A stretch of 64,000 bases of DNA, from contig CAXXCR010000001.1 in NCBI GenBank assembly GCA_963668015.2, positions 10,269-74,268 on the forward strand, read 5' to 3'. Made by a program: the position numbers and the translations under genes. The notes below the pieces were generated by a model that had not been told where the DNA came from, made no database searches, and saw only the letters and a list, made by a program, of their open reading frames with translations. Of the stretch, positions 1-6,963 are shown piece after piece. This DNA is from Ilyobacter_A sp963668015. GTDB taxonomy: Bacteria; Fusobacteriota; Fusobacteriia; Fusobacteriales; Fusobacteriaceae. Each line of letters opens with the position of its first letter. The stretch's first letter is position 1.

Positions 1-212
1 TTTATTATTTCAGCGCTGATACCTTTGCCGTCTAAGTCCTCTACTATTTTCTGTACAAGTTCACTATAAGTATCAATGGAAATTATCTTTATAAGCCCAT
101 TTTTAGGATCAAGGGTTCTCACAACACCAAGCCCCTCATAGGCCTCCATTATCTTATTTATAAAATCTATATGTTTTTTCTCTGTTTGTATATAAAATTC
201 ATAACTTTTCAT
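1..212 (-). CDS. DUF4911 domain protein (partial, 3' end outside window)
   Basis: The first ~70 residues are visible, starting with ATG at 212 behind a GGGAGATAA Shine-Dalgarno that overlaps the stop of ksgA (215-217). The protein opens MKSYEFYIQTEKKHIDFIN and contains 'YEGLGVVRTLDPKNG', the pattern of the small DUF4911 family of Fusobacteria and Firmicutes. No catalytic motif is visible. Translational coupling to ksgA suggests shared expression. The function is unknown, and the C-terminus lies beyond the window edge. Confidence 0.75.
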   Translation of the reverse strand, partial: MKSYEFYIQTEKKHIDFINKIMEAYEGLGVVRTLDPKNGLIKIISIDTYSELVQKIVEDLDGKGISAEII

Positions 213-214
213 CT

Positions 215-1015
215 TTATCTCCCTACTTTTTCAAGTATCTGTATTAATTCTATAAATTCATCTATGCTAAAAGCCTCAGCCCTTTTTTTCGGGTCTATTT
301 TATTTTCTTCCAATATTTCTCTCAAGTCCCCTTTGTTAAAACCAAGCATGGCTAAGTTGTTTACTATATTCTTTCTTTTGTTTGCAAACGCTGCCTTGAC
401 ATACTTAAAAAACAAACCTTCATCTATCATCTTTTCGTAAGGCTTGTCCTGTCTAAGTTTTATAGACATAAAAGCCGAATCAACCTTTGGTACCGGAGTA
501 AAAGCCTCCTTAGGTATGGTAAACAGATATTCAGTATCTGCAAAGTATTCAACTGCCAGGGTAAGTATACTTCTTTCCTTACCTGATTTCGCACAGACCC
601 TTTCCGCGACCTCTTTTTGTACCATTATAAATATTTCATCAACATATTTCCTGTTTTCTATAAGTTTGTTTATTATAGGGGAAGTTATGTAGTAAGGTAT
701 GTTGGCCACTACTTTTACCTTTTTCCCTATCTTTTCATCAAAATCTACTTCTAATATATCCTGCATTATCAGCTGAAACTTGCTGTTTTTTTCAAATTTG
801 TTTCTCAAAATTTTTTCCAAATCTGTGTCTATCTCTACACAGGTCACATCTTTAGCTGAGTCAAGTAGAAGTTTTGTAAGAGCTCCTTCACCGGGTCCTA
901 TTTCAACTATGCTTTCATCTGGCCCGACACCCGCTACATCCATTATCCTGCTTAGTATATCCTGGGCATCTGTCAAAAAATTTTGTCCGTATTTTTTTTT
1001 GTGTTTAAAAGACAT
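215..1015 (-). CDS. ksgA: 16S rRNA dimethyladenosine transferase KsgA
   Basis: A 266-residue SAM-dependent enzyme that would dimethylate the two adjacent adenines in the 3' terminal helix of 16S rRNA late in 30S assembly. It shows 'KKKYGQNFL' at the N-terminus, SAM motif I 'VEIGPGEGALT', and the catalytic 'NIPYYITSPI' (the NxPY motif of adenine N6 methyltransferases). The C-terminal part has the family signature 'AFANKRKNIVNNL'. Length matches the family. It lies 12 bp behind an hpt-like gene and overlaps the ribosome binding site of a DUF4911 gene, so the four genes probably form one operon. Confidence 0.96.
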   Translation of the reverse strand: MSFKHKKKYGQNFLTDAQDILSRIMDVAGVGPDESIVEIGPGEGALTKLLLDSAKDVTCVEIDTDLEKILRNKFEKNSKFQLIMQDILEVDFDEKIGKKVKVVANIPYYITSPIINKLIENRKYVDEIFIMVQKEVAERVCAKSGKERSILTLAVEYFADTEYLFTIPKEAFTPVPKVDSAFMSIKLRQDKPYEKMIDEGLFFKYVKAAFANKRKNIVNNLAMLGFNKGDLREILEENKIDPKKRAEAFSIDEFIELIQILEKVGR

Positions 1016-1027
1016 TTTTCCTCCAAA

Positions 1028-1564
1028 CTAATCTTCTATCTTTACAATTTTTCCTACGTATTCCAGGTTTCTATGTTTTTGGTGGTAGTCCATGCCATAG
1101 CCTACCACAAATTCATTCCCTATATCGAAACCTAAAAAATCTACATCTATGCTTTTTTCCCGTTTTTCAGGTCTATTTAAAAGACTGCACACCTTTACAG
1201 TTTTAGCCCCTCTTTTTTTCAAAATATTAGTTACCATGTCTATTGTTATACCTGTGCTTATTATATCCTCTACGACTAAAACATTTTTCCCGGAAACATT
1301 TTCCTCCAGGTCCTTTAATATTTTAAATATGCCCGAATTTTTCATGGACTCACCGTAATTAGCTACTGTCATAAAGTCTATATTCACTTGGACATCTATC
1401 TGCCTGATAAGGTCTGCCACAAAAATAACCGAACCCCTCAAAAGGCCTACTACAAGAAGATCCTCATTCTTCTCCTTGAAATACCCAGTGATATCATTAC
1501 CTAATTGGTTTATTCTGTTTTGCAGCTCCTCTTTTGTTATTAAGACTTCTACTCTATATCTCAT
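1028..1564 (-). CDS. Hypoxanthine phosphoribosyltransferase-like protein, diverged tandem copy
   Basis: A 178-residue phosphoribosyltransferase, second of two tandem hpt-type genes. The start chosen is ATG 1564 (MRYRVEVL) behind AAAGGTT; a longer in-frame start at 1624 adds a hydrophobic stretch with no family counterpart. The fold is clear: 'LLRGSVIFVADL', 'KILKDLEENVSGK', and the PRPP loop 'VVEDIISTGIT'. In ordinary HPRTs this loop reads EDIIDTG or EDIIDSG, and its second Asp is the general base; here it is Ser. The flexible loop 'SSYG' has become 'ANYG'. The copy may have low activity or another substrate or role. The neighbour 1637-2191 keeps the canonical residues. Confidence 0.85.
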   Translation of the reverse strand: MRYRVEVLITKEELQNRINQLGNDITGYFKEKNEDLLVVGLLRGSVIFVADLIRQIDVQVNIDFMTVANYGESMKNSGIFKILKDLEENVSGKNVLVVEDIISTGITIDMVTNILKKRGAKTVKVCSLLNRPEKREKSIDVDFLGFDIGNEFVVGYGMDYHQKHRNLEYVGKIVKIED

Positions 1565-1636
1565 AAAACAACCTTTCAGAAATATCAATATAAATTGGAC
1601 AAGAGATATAAACCTCTTGTCCAAAAATACTTTAGC

Positions 1637-2191
1637 TTAATCCTCTATAGGACCCATTACACCAATATACGGTATATTTCTATACTCCTGGCTGAAATCC
1701 AGACCGTAGCCTAATACAAATTCGTTTTCTATATCAAATCCGATATACTGCACATCTACATTAGCCTCTCTCCTAGCAGGCTTGTTTAAAAGAGTACAAA
1801 GTGAAATCGATTTAGGACTTCTATTTCCAAGTATCTGCATAACCTTTTTAAGGGTAAGGCCTGAATCGATGATATCCTCTACAACGATTACATCTTTACC
1901 CATTATGTTCTCGTCTAAGTCCTTCAGTATTTTAACTTCTCTAGAGCTCTCTGTTGCATCTCCATAGCTGGAAACACTCATAAAGTCCATCTTTAAAGGA
2001 AGTTTTATCTCTCTGCAAATATCTGCCATAAAAATGATAGATCCTTTTAATAGGCAGATAACCAAAAGCTCCTCCTCTTTATCCTTAAAATCCTCCGTGA
2101 TTTGAGCACCTAGTTCTTTCACCCTTTTAGAAATTTCTTCTTCTGTGATAAGTTTTCTTACTATTCCCTTATCCCATTCTTTTTTCGACAT
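1637..2191 (-). CDS. hpt: Hypoxanthine phosphoribosyltransferase
   Basis: A 184-residue purine salvage enzyme that would make IMP (and probably GMP) from base plus PRPP. It carries the standard blocks: 'CLLKGSIIFMADI', flexible loop 'FMSVSSYG', 'VKILKDLDENIMGKD', PRPP loop 'VVVEDIIDSGLTL' with the catalytic Asp, and 'FVLGYGLDFSQEYRN' for base recognition. Start ATG 2191 is preceded by AGGAGGG. It is the first gene after a promoter at 2239-2267 and lies 72 bp before the diverged copy. It is the likely functional HPRT of the pair. Confidence 0.95.
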   Translation of the reverse strand: MSKKEWDKGIVRKLITEEEISKRVKELGAQITEDFKDKEEELLVICLLKGSIIFMADICREIKLPLKMDFMSVSSYGDATESSREVKILKDLDENIMGKDVIVVEDIIDSGLTLKKVMQILGNRSPKSISLCTLLNKPARREANVDVQYIGFDIENEFVLGYGLDFSQEYRNIPYIGVMGPIED

Positions 2192-2238
2192 GATTCCCTC
2201 CTAAAAAATGCTTTGAATACACAAGTGCATTCCTTGAC

Positions 2239-2267
2239 ATTTTATCATCTACGCATAGATTTATCAA
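2239..2267 (-). promoter_or_regulatory. Predicted sigma-70 promoter for the hpt-hpt2-ksgA operon
   Basis: Read on the minus strand: -35 TTGATA (2262-2267), 17-bp spacer, -10 TAAAAT (2239-2244), about 40 bp before the hpt start. It sits back to back with the promoter at 2276-2304. Confidence 0.65.
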
Positions 2268-2275
2268 GTAATTTA

Positions 2276-2304
2276 TTGATATTTTTTCCCTTATATGATA
2301 TTAT
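2276..2304 (+). promoter_or_regulatory. Predicted sigma-70 promoter for the PASTA-rsgA-rpe operon
   Basis: TTGATA (2276-2281), 17-bp spacer, TATTAT (2299-2304), with the start codon of the PASTA gene 46 bp downstream. The two divergent promoters are separated by only 8 bp between their -35 boxes. Confidence 0.65.
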
Positions 2305-2349
2305 TATATATTGAATTGTCTGCTTATCAAATTATTAGGAAGGTAAAAA

Positions 2350-3054
2350 ATGAAAAAATATATATGTTATTTTGGAACTGCTTTATTCCTGTGTGCATCC
2401 ATATATTTTGGCTCTGCTGTTTTTTTTAAATTCTTCTTTAATAGCTTTTTGATAAAGACTCCCAATTTAAGCGGACTCAGTTTTGAAGAGGCTCAATCCG
2501 CTCTTGAAACAGGAGATTTGAGTTTAAAAAAAGCTGGTGAAGACTTCTCAACTTTTCCAGTTGGAAAAATATATTCACAACTTCCAAAGGCAGGCTCTAA
2601 AATAAAAGAAGGCAGGCTTATAAAGGTGTGGGTCAGCAAAGGACAAAAGCAAATAAAAGTACCCGACTTATCCGGTATGGACCTCTTCGATGCAAGAGTC
2701 CTAGCCGAGAACAAGGGGATTGTGATAAAACACATTAGCTATACAAAGAAAAACAGCGCCTATAATAAGGTGATCACCAGTGACCCCGCTCCTGGAACAC
2801 TCCTTACCGATACAAATCTGGTTTCTCTTCTGGTTAGCATTCCGGAAGATGACAACAGTATAGTAATGCCTGATCTCTTGGGATTGGAGTTTCGGGATGC
2901 AAGGAGCTTGATCAAAGAAAACAGGCTGGTATTGGGGAAAACTGAGTATATCGACAACTTTGATTTTGAAAGCAACATTATAATAGATGTAAGTGTTCCC
3001 GAAGGCGAGAAAGTCAAGCCCGGGACTATCATTAACTTGATAATAAGCAGATAG
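2350..3054 (+). CDS. Membrane-anchored protein with three PASTA domains
   Basis: 234 residues. Residues ~5-33 form one hydrophobic segment after MKKYI, with no lipobox, so a type II membrane anchor. Three PASTA repeats follow (about 37-100, 101-170, 173-234), each with a 'P(N/D)L.G..(F/L)..A' opening and a 'G..I....S' close. PASTA domains bind muropeptides or peptidoglycan and usually sit on PrkC-type kinases or PBPs. Here no kinase or transpeptidase domain is present. The next gene is rsgA, whereas in Firmicutes the order is prkC-rsgA-rpe, so this looks like the extracellular half of a PrkC at the prkC position. Function inferred: cell-wall sensing or binding. Confidence 0.85.
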   Translation: MKKYICYFGTALFLCASIYFGSAVFFKFFFNSFLIKTPNLSGLSFEEAQSALETGDLSLKKAGEDFSTFPVGKIYSQLPKAGSKIKEGRLIKVWVSKGQKQIKVPDLSGMDLFDARVLAENKGIVIKHISYTKKNSAYNKVITSDPAPGTLLTDTNLVSLLVSIPEDDNSIVMPDLLGLEFRDARSLIKENRLVLGKTEYIDNFDFESNIIIDVSVPEGEKVKPGTIINLIISR

Positions 3055-3070
3055 CAAAGGAGGTAACAGC

Positions 3071-3952
3071 ATCAAGGGTTTAGTTACAACAAAAATAAAA
3101 GGCTTTTACTATGTTGAAAGCGACGGTGAGCTTCATGAATGCAGGCTCAGGGGGATACTGAAAAAGAAAAATAAAAAAGATAACTGTATCGTGGGGGATA
3201 TTGTTGAATTCAGTGACGAAAAATTTATAACAAAGGTTTATGAGAGGAAGAATATGATAGTGAGGCCTCTTGTAGCCAACTTAGACTACCTTGTTATAAC
3301 TTTTTCTGCAAAAGATCCAGAATTCAATTTTGATAGGTTCAACATACTGCTTTTAAACGCATTCTACTACAATGTAAAACCGCTTATAGTTATGAACAAA
3401 ATCGAACTGTTAAGTCTTGAAGAACTGGAAACTTTAAAAAAACAACTGGCTTTCTTGACTGATCTGGGAATAGACGTCTTCTATGTATCTACCTACGAAA
3501 ATAGAAACATTGATGCAGTTAAAGATTATATAAAAGACCACCTGTCCGCCTTCGGAGGGCCAAGCGGTGTAGGAAAGTCTTCTCTTATAAATTTGATGCA
3601 AACTGAAAAGGTCTTGGAAGTTGGAGAGACAAGCAGAAAGACTAAAAGGGGAAAGCACACTACTAAAGGTACCACTCTTCTACACCTGGAAAACGGTGGA
3701 TATATCATTGATACCCCTGGTTTTACATCCATTGAGGTGCCCAATATCAGCGACCAGCATGAGCTGGCATCACTGTTCCCGGAATTTTCCGACTACCAAA
3801 ACTGCAGATTTTCAGACTGCATCCATATAAACGAACCTGGATGCGAAGTAAAAGAAGCTTTGGAAAAAGATAAAATCTCTAAATTAAGATATGATTTTTA
3901 CATAAAAATACATAATATTTTAAAATCAGAAAGGTGGAAAAAATATGATTAA
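3071..3952 (+). CDS. rsgA: Ribosome small-subunit GTPase RsgA (noncanonical ATC start)
   Basis: A circularly permuted GTPase that acts in 30S maturation. An in-frame ATG exists only at 3191, which would remove ~40 residues of the OB fold. Upstream in the same frame the coding is intact back to ATC 3071 (IKGLVTTKIKGFYYVES), 5 nt after a strong AAAGGAGGT (3055-3063). Either ATC initiates or an original ATG was misread or mutated. Motifs are permuted G4 'VMNKIEL', G1 'GPSGVGKSSL', G3 'DTPGF', and a C-terminal zinc knuckle 'CRFSDCIHINEPGC'. Length from ATC is 293 residues, as in the family. It overlaps rpe by 8 nt. Confidence 0.92.
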   Translation: MKGLVTTKIKGFYYVESDGELHECRLRGILKKKNKKDNCIVGDIVEFSDEKFITKVYERKNMIVRPLVANLDYLVITFSAKDPEFNFDRFNILLLNAFYYNVKPLIVMNKIELLSLEELETLKKQLAFLTDLGIDVFYVSTYENRNIDAVKDYIKDHLSAFGGPSGVGKSSLINLMQTEKVLEVGETSRKTKRGKHTTKGTTLLHLENGGYIIDTPGFTSIEVPNISDQHELASLFPEFSDYQNCRFSDCIHINEPGCEVKEALEKDKISKLRYDFYIKIHNILKSERWKKYD

Positions 3953-4577
3953 AGTCGCTCCGTCGATCCTATCCGCTGATTTCAGCAGACTTGGTGAGGA
4001 AGTAATAGCTTTAGACAAAGCTGGAGCAGATATGGTTCACATAGATGTAATGGATGGGAATTTTGTTCCGAACATAAGCTTCGGACCTGTTGTTATAAAA
4101 TCAATCAGGGATAAAACTGACCTGTGCTTTGATGTTCATTTAATGATAGACAAGCCTGAAAGATATATACAGGATTTTGTTGATGCAGGGGCAGATCTTA
4201 TAACAGTTCATGCAGAATCCACAATACATTTGCACAGAACTATCCAGCAGATAAAAACAGCGGGAATTAAGGCAGCTGTTTCACTTAATCCAGCTACTCC
4301 AATAGAGAACATTAAATATGTACTAGACGAGATCGATATGGTACTTTTAATGTCTGTTAACCCTGGATTTGGAGGGCAAAAATTTATCCCTTCAATACTA
4401 GATAAAATCAGAGAGCTTAGAGCTCTTAGACCTAACCTGGATATACAGGTTGACGGTGGGATAAATTCAGATACAGTCAAGCAGTGTGTCGAAGCCGGAG
4501 CAAATATTTTTGTTGCCGGATCATATGTGTTTGGCGGGGATGACTACAAAGAAAAAATTGAGAGTCTTAAGAAATAA
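3945..4577 (+). CDS. rpe: Ribulose-phosphate 3-epimerase
   Basis: 210 residues, a TIM barrel interconverting ribulose-5-P and xylulose-5-P in the pentose phosphate pathway. Family signatures seen: 'APSILSADFSRL', 'MVHIDVMDGNFVPNISFG' (metal-binding His and catalytic Asp), 'FDVHLMI', 'MSVNPGFGGQKFI' and 'QVDGGIN' with the second catalytic Asp. Start ATG 3945 lies inside the end of rsgA, giving an 8-nt overlap typical of coupled translation. Confidence 0.97.
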   Translation: MIKVAPSILSADFSRLGEEVIALDKAGADMVHIDVMDGNFVPNISFGPVVIKSIRDKTDLCFDVHLMIDKPERYIQDFVDAGADLITVHAESTIHLHRTIQQIKTAGIKAAVSLNPATPIENIKYVLDEIDMVLLMSVNPGFGGQKFIPSILDKIRELRALRPNLDIQVDGGINSDTVKQCVEAGANIFVAGSYVFGGDDYKEKIESLKK

Positions 4578-4588
4578 AGGGGGCCGCC

Positions 4589-5290
4589 ATGCTTTTAGAC
4601 AGAGATAAAAAAGTGGAAATTGATGATATTTTGGAAAAGGTTAACCAGGTCATAGAAGATTTTTATAAGCTTTTCTACGAGACAGAAAACCTAGCATTAA
4701 AACAGGGAATAAAATGTCTTACTACAACAGAGCTCCATGTTATAGAAGCCATCGGGGTAGACGCCCTTTCGATGAACGAACTTTCAGATAGACTAGGAAT
4801 AACAATGGGAACGGCCACTGTGGCTGTAAACAAGCTTTCTGACAAGGGATTTATAGACAGAAAGAGATCTGATTACGACAGGAGAAAGGTTTTCGTTTCA
4901 CTCTCCGGGAAAGGAACAAAAGCTTTGAATTATCATGACAATTACCACAACATGATAATGTCAAACATTACAAAAGGCCTCTCCAAAGATGAGTTGGAAA
5001 CTTTTTCAGTAGTATTTGAAAAGATACTAAAAAATCTTAATTCTCAGATTGATTTTATAAAACCTTGTCCTATAACTGAGTGCTCTGAAGGTTCAGTTGT
5101 AAACGTAATAGATATAAAAGGTAGTCCTGCTGTTAAAAATTTCTTCAAGGATATGGGTGTTTCAGTTTATTCTGAGCTCAAAGTTACGAAGAGAACTATG
5201 AACGGAATTATGGCAGTAGTAAATGAGAAGGAATTTGAAATAAATGCCATAGATGCAAAAAATTTGATAGTAGTTAAAAAAGAGCTATAA
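4589..5290 (+). CDS. MarR-type regulator fused to a FeoA-like domain
   Basis: 233 residues. Residues ~20-145 form a MarR winged helix: 'LTTTELHVIEAIG', recognition-helix region 'LGITMGTATVAVNKLSDKGFI', and wing 'KRSDYDRRKVFVSLSGKG'. Residues ~155-233 resemble the SH3-like FeoA domain, with 'CSEGSVVNVIDIKGSPAVKN' then 'FFKDMGVSV', and the tail 'FEINAIDAKNLIVVKK'. DtxR/MntR repressors carry such a C-terminal domain; on a MarR scaffold it is uncommon. No feo or other metal genes lie nearby. It starts 11 bp after rpe with GGGGGCC upstream and ends at a strong terminator, so it is the last gene of the operon. Effector and targets are unknown; metal or acidic ligand sensing is inference. Confidence 0.8.
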   Translation: MLLDRDKKVEIDDILEKVNQVIEDFYKLFYETENLALKQGIKCLTTTELHVIEAIGVDALSMNELSDRLGITMGTATVAVNKLSDKGFIDRKRSDYDRRKVFVSLSGKGTKALNYHDNYHNMIMSNITKGLSKDELETFSVVFEKILKNLNSQIDFIKPCPITECSEGSVVNVIDIKGSPAVKNFFKDMGVSVYSELKVTKRTMNGIMAVVNEKEFEINAIDAKNLIVVKKEL

Positions 5291-5314
5291 CTTACCTTCG
5301 GGTAAGTTATTTTT
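5287..5314 (+). terminator. Rho-independent terminator after the MarR-FeoA gene
   Basis: A perfect 10-bp stem ATAACTTACC / GGTAAGTTAT closed by a stable TTCG tetraloop (5297-5300) and followed by TTTT. The stop codon of the upstream gene is in the left arm. The next gene's ribosome binding site follows directly, so some read-through is possible. Confidence 0.85.
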
Positions 5315-5329
5315 GCGAAAGGAGAAAAC

Positions 5330-6943
5330 ATGCTTTACATAGATGGAATTTCACTGAAAAAACTAAAAAATGAGCTGGAAGAAACTCTCGTGGGGAAAAG
5401 ACTTGGGAAACTGTACCAATACAGTAAATTCAGTTTGTCGCTGTTTTTTGGAAAAAACAACCTTTTTTTCACTGTAAATCCAAGCCTACCAATAGTATAC
5501 ATATCTGATTCAAAGAGTGAAGCTCCGCATACACCTATGAGTTTTTCTCTTAATTTGAGAAAATATCTTTTAAACGCAACTTTATATAAAATAGAGCAAA
5601 AAGGTTATGAAAGGATCCTCTGCTTTTATTTCGAGAAGATAAACGAGCTGGGAGAGCACAGAAAATTAAAACTGGTCTTTGAGATTATGGGAAGACACAG
5701 TAATATCTTTCTGTTGGATGAAAATGATAAAATTCTGGACTCTCTAAAAAAAGCTTCTCTTGACGAAAGTACGGCAAGGATTACTATGTCCGGAGCAGAA
5801 TACAAACTCCCGCCTGTTGAACAAAAACTGAGCCCTGATAAGATTACCCGTGAATGGTTTGAACTTGAAATCACTCATCCAAATGACATCATGAAAAAAA
5901 TAGAGGGATTTGGAAAGTTAAGTGCAAAATCCATTGACTCATATGATGATCTTTTAAATTTTATAAATTCAGGTTCAAATCCTGTTGTTTACTCAAAAAA
6001 GAATAAAATAGAACTTGGATCAGTTTTCAAGTTTGAAGAGTTTCAAAACTTCGATAAAGTGGACTTTAACACTGTCAACGAAATGATAAATTACTATATT
6101 GAAAAGACAATATCATCAGAACAAATAAACAGCTTAAAAAGTCTCCTTAAGCGTACTGTGGATAGGGAATTGAAAAAAAACAAAAAGATACTTAAACAGC
6201 TTGAAAAAGATATCGAAAAAAATAGTAACTTTACAAGGTACAAGGAGCTCGGGGACATCCTGGCTGCAAATTTATACTCCATTAAAAACGGTACCGCTGA
6301 TATAGTGGTTTTTGATTTCTATAACAACGAGGATATTACACTTAACCTTGACCCGACTATAAGTCCGAAGCACAACTTAGACAGGTATTACAAAAAATAC
6401 AATAAGTCCAAGAGAGGCTATGAGTTCAATTTTGAGAGAATGGAGTTTATAGAGAAGGAAATGTATTACCTGGACACTGTTAGCACGTTTTTAGATAACG
6501 CTACGGACTTAAACACCCTCAATGAAATAAGAGAGGAGCTCTCCGATGGGAGGTATCTGAAAAGCATTGTTAAATCGAAAAAAATTAAAAAGCAAAAAAT
6601 AAATATTACAAAAATTGAAAGTGAAGAAGGATACGAAATTTTATTTGGAAAAAACAATCGTGAAAATGAATATGTCACATTTAAATCGGCTGATAAAAAC
6701 GATATGTGGCTTCATGCCAAAGACATACCTGGAAGCCATGTCATTATAAAAAATATGGGGGACGGTTTTACGGATAGGGTTATAGAAGAGGCTGCAATGA
6801 TTGCCGCTAAGAATTCAAAACTTAAAACAGAAGCTAAGGTTCTGGTTGATTACACTTTAAAAAAGTACGTAAAAAAGCCTGGCGGAGGAAAACCTGGCTT
6901 TGTCACATACACACATGAAAAGGGAATAACTGTTAAAATATAA
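5330..6943 (+). CDS. rqcH: NFACT / RqcH-type ribosome quality control protein
   Basis: 537 residues. RqcH binds 50S-peptidyl-tRNA complexes after ribosome rescue and recruits tRNA-Ala for C-terminal alanine tailing; relatives were named fibronectin-binding proteins. NFACT-N spans ~1-210 ('IDGISLKKL', 'KLYQYSKFSLSLFF', 'EIMGRHSNIFLLDEN'), coiled coil ~260-400 (Lys/Glu-rich), and NFACT-R/DUF814 ~430-530 ('NDMWLHAKDIPGSHVII', 'GKPGFVTYTHEKGI'). The pair known as D97/R98 in B. subtilis RqcH appears as E94-R95 in 'KGYERILCF', a conservative change that may matter. GGAGAAAAC precedes ATG 5330. Substrate details are inferred from family. Confidence 0.88.
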   Translation: MLYIDGISLKKLKNELEETLVGKRLGKLYQYSKFSLSLFFGKNNLFFTVNPSLPIVYISDSKSEAPHTPMSFSLNLRKYLLNATLYKIEQKGYERILCFYFEKINELGEHRKLKLVFEIMGRHSNIFLLDENDKILDSLKKASLDESTARITMSGAEYKLPPVEQKLSPDKITREWFELEITHPNDIMKKIEGFGKLSAKSIDSYDDLLNFINSGSNPVVYSKKNKIELGSVFKFEEFQNFDKVDFNTVNEMINYYIEKTISSEQINSLKSLLKRTVDRELKKNKKILKQLEKDIEKNSNFTRYKELGDILAANLYSIKNGTADIVVFDFYNNEDITLNLDPTISPKHNLDRYYKKYNKSKRGYEFNFERMEFIEKEMYYLDTVSTFLDNATDLNTLNEIREELSDGRYLKSIVKSKKIKKQKINITKIESEEGYEILFGKNNRENEYVTFKSADKNDMWLHAKDIPGSHVIIKNMGDGFTDRVIEEAAMIAAKNSKLKTEAKVLVDYTLKKYVKKPGGGKPGFVTYTHEKGITVKI

Positions 6944-6963
6944 AGGCCGCTTAATGCGGCCTT
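6943..6963. terminator. Convergent hairpin between rqcH and the patatin autotransporter
   Basis: An 8-bp GC-rich stem AAGGCCGC / GCGGCCTT with a 5-nt loop, overlapping both stop codons. On the minus strand it is followed by TATATTTTA; on the plus strand only by AAAATCT, so it should work better for the minus-strand gene. Confidence 0.6.

Noticed and set aside
1565..1624. Longer N-terminus for the diverged hpt gene with a hydrophobic leader
   Set aside because: The ATG at 1564 has a good ribosome site and matches the family start; the extension is not conserved in the neighbouring copy.
2701..3075. 124-codon minus-strand open frame
   Set aside because: It is opposite the PASTA gene, has no Shine-Dalgarno and overlaps the rsgA start region.
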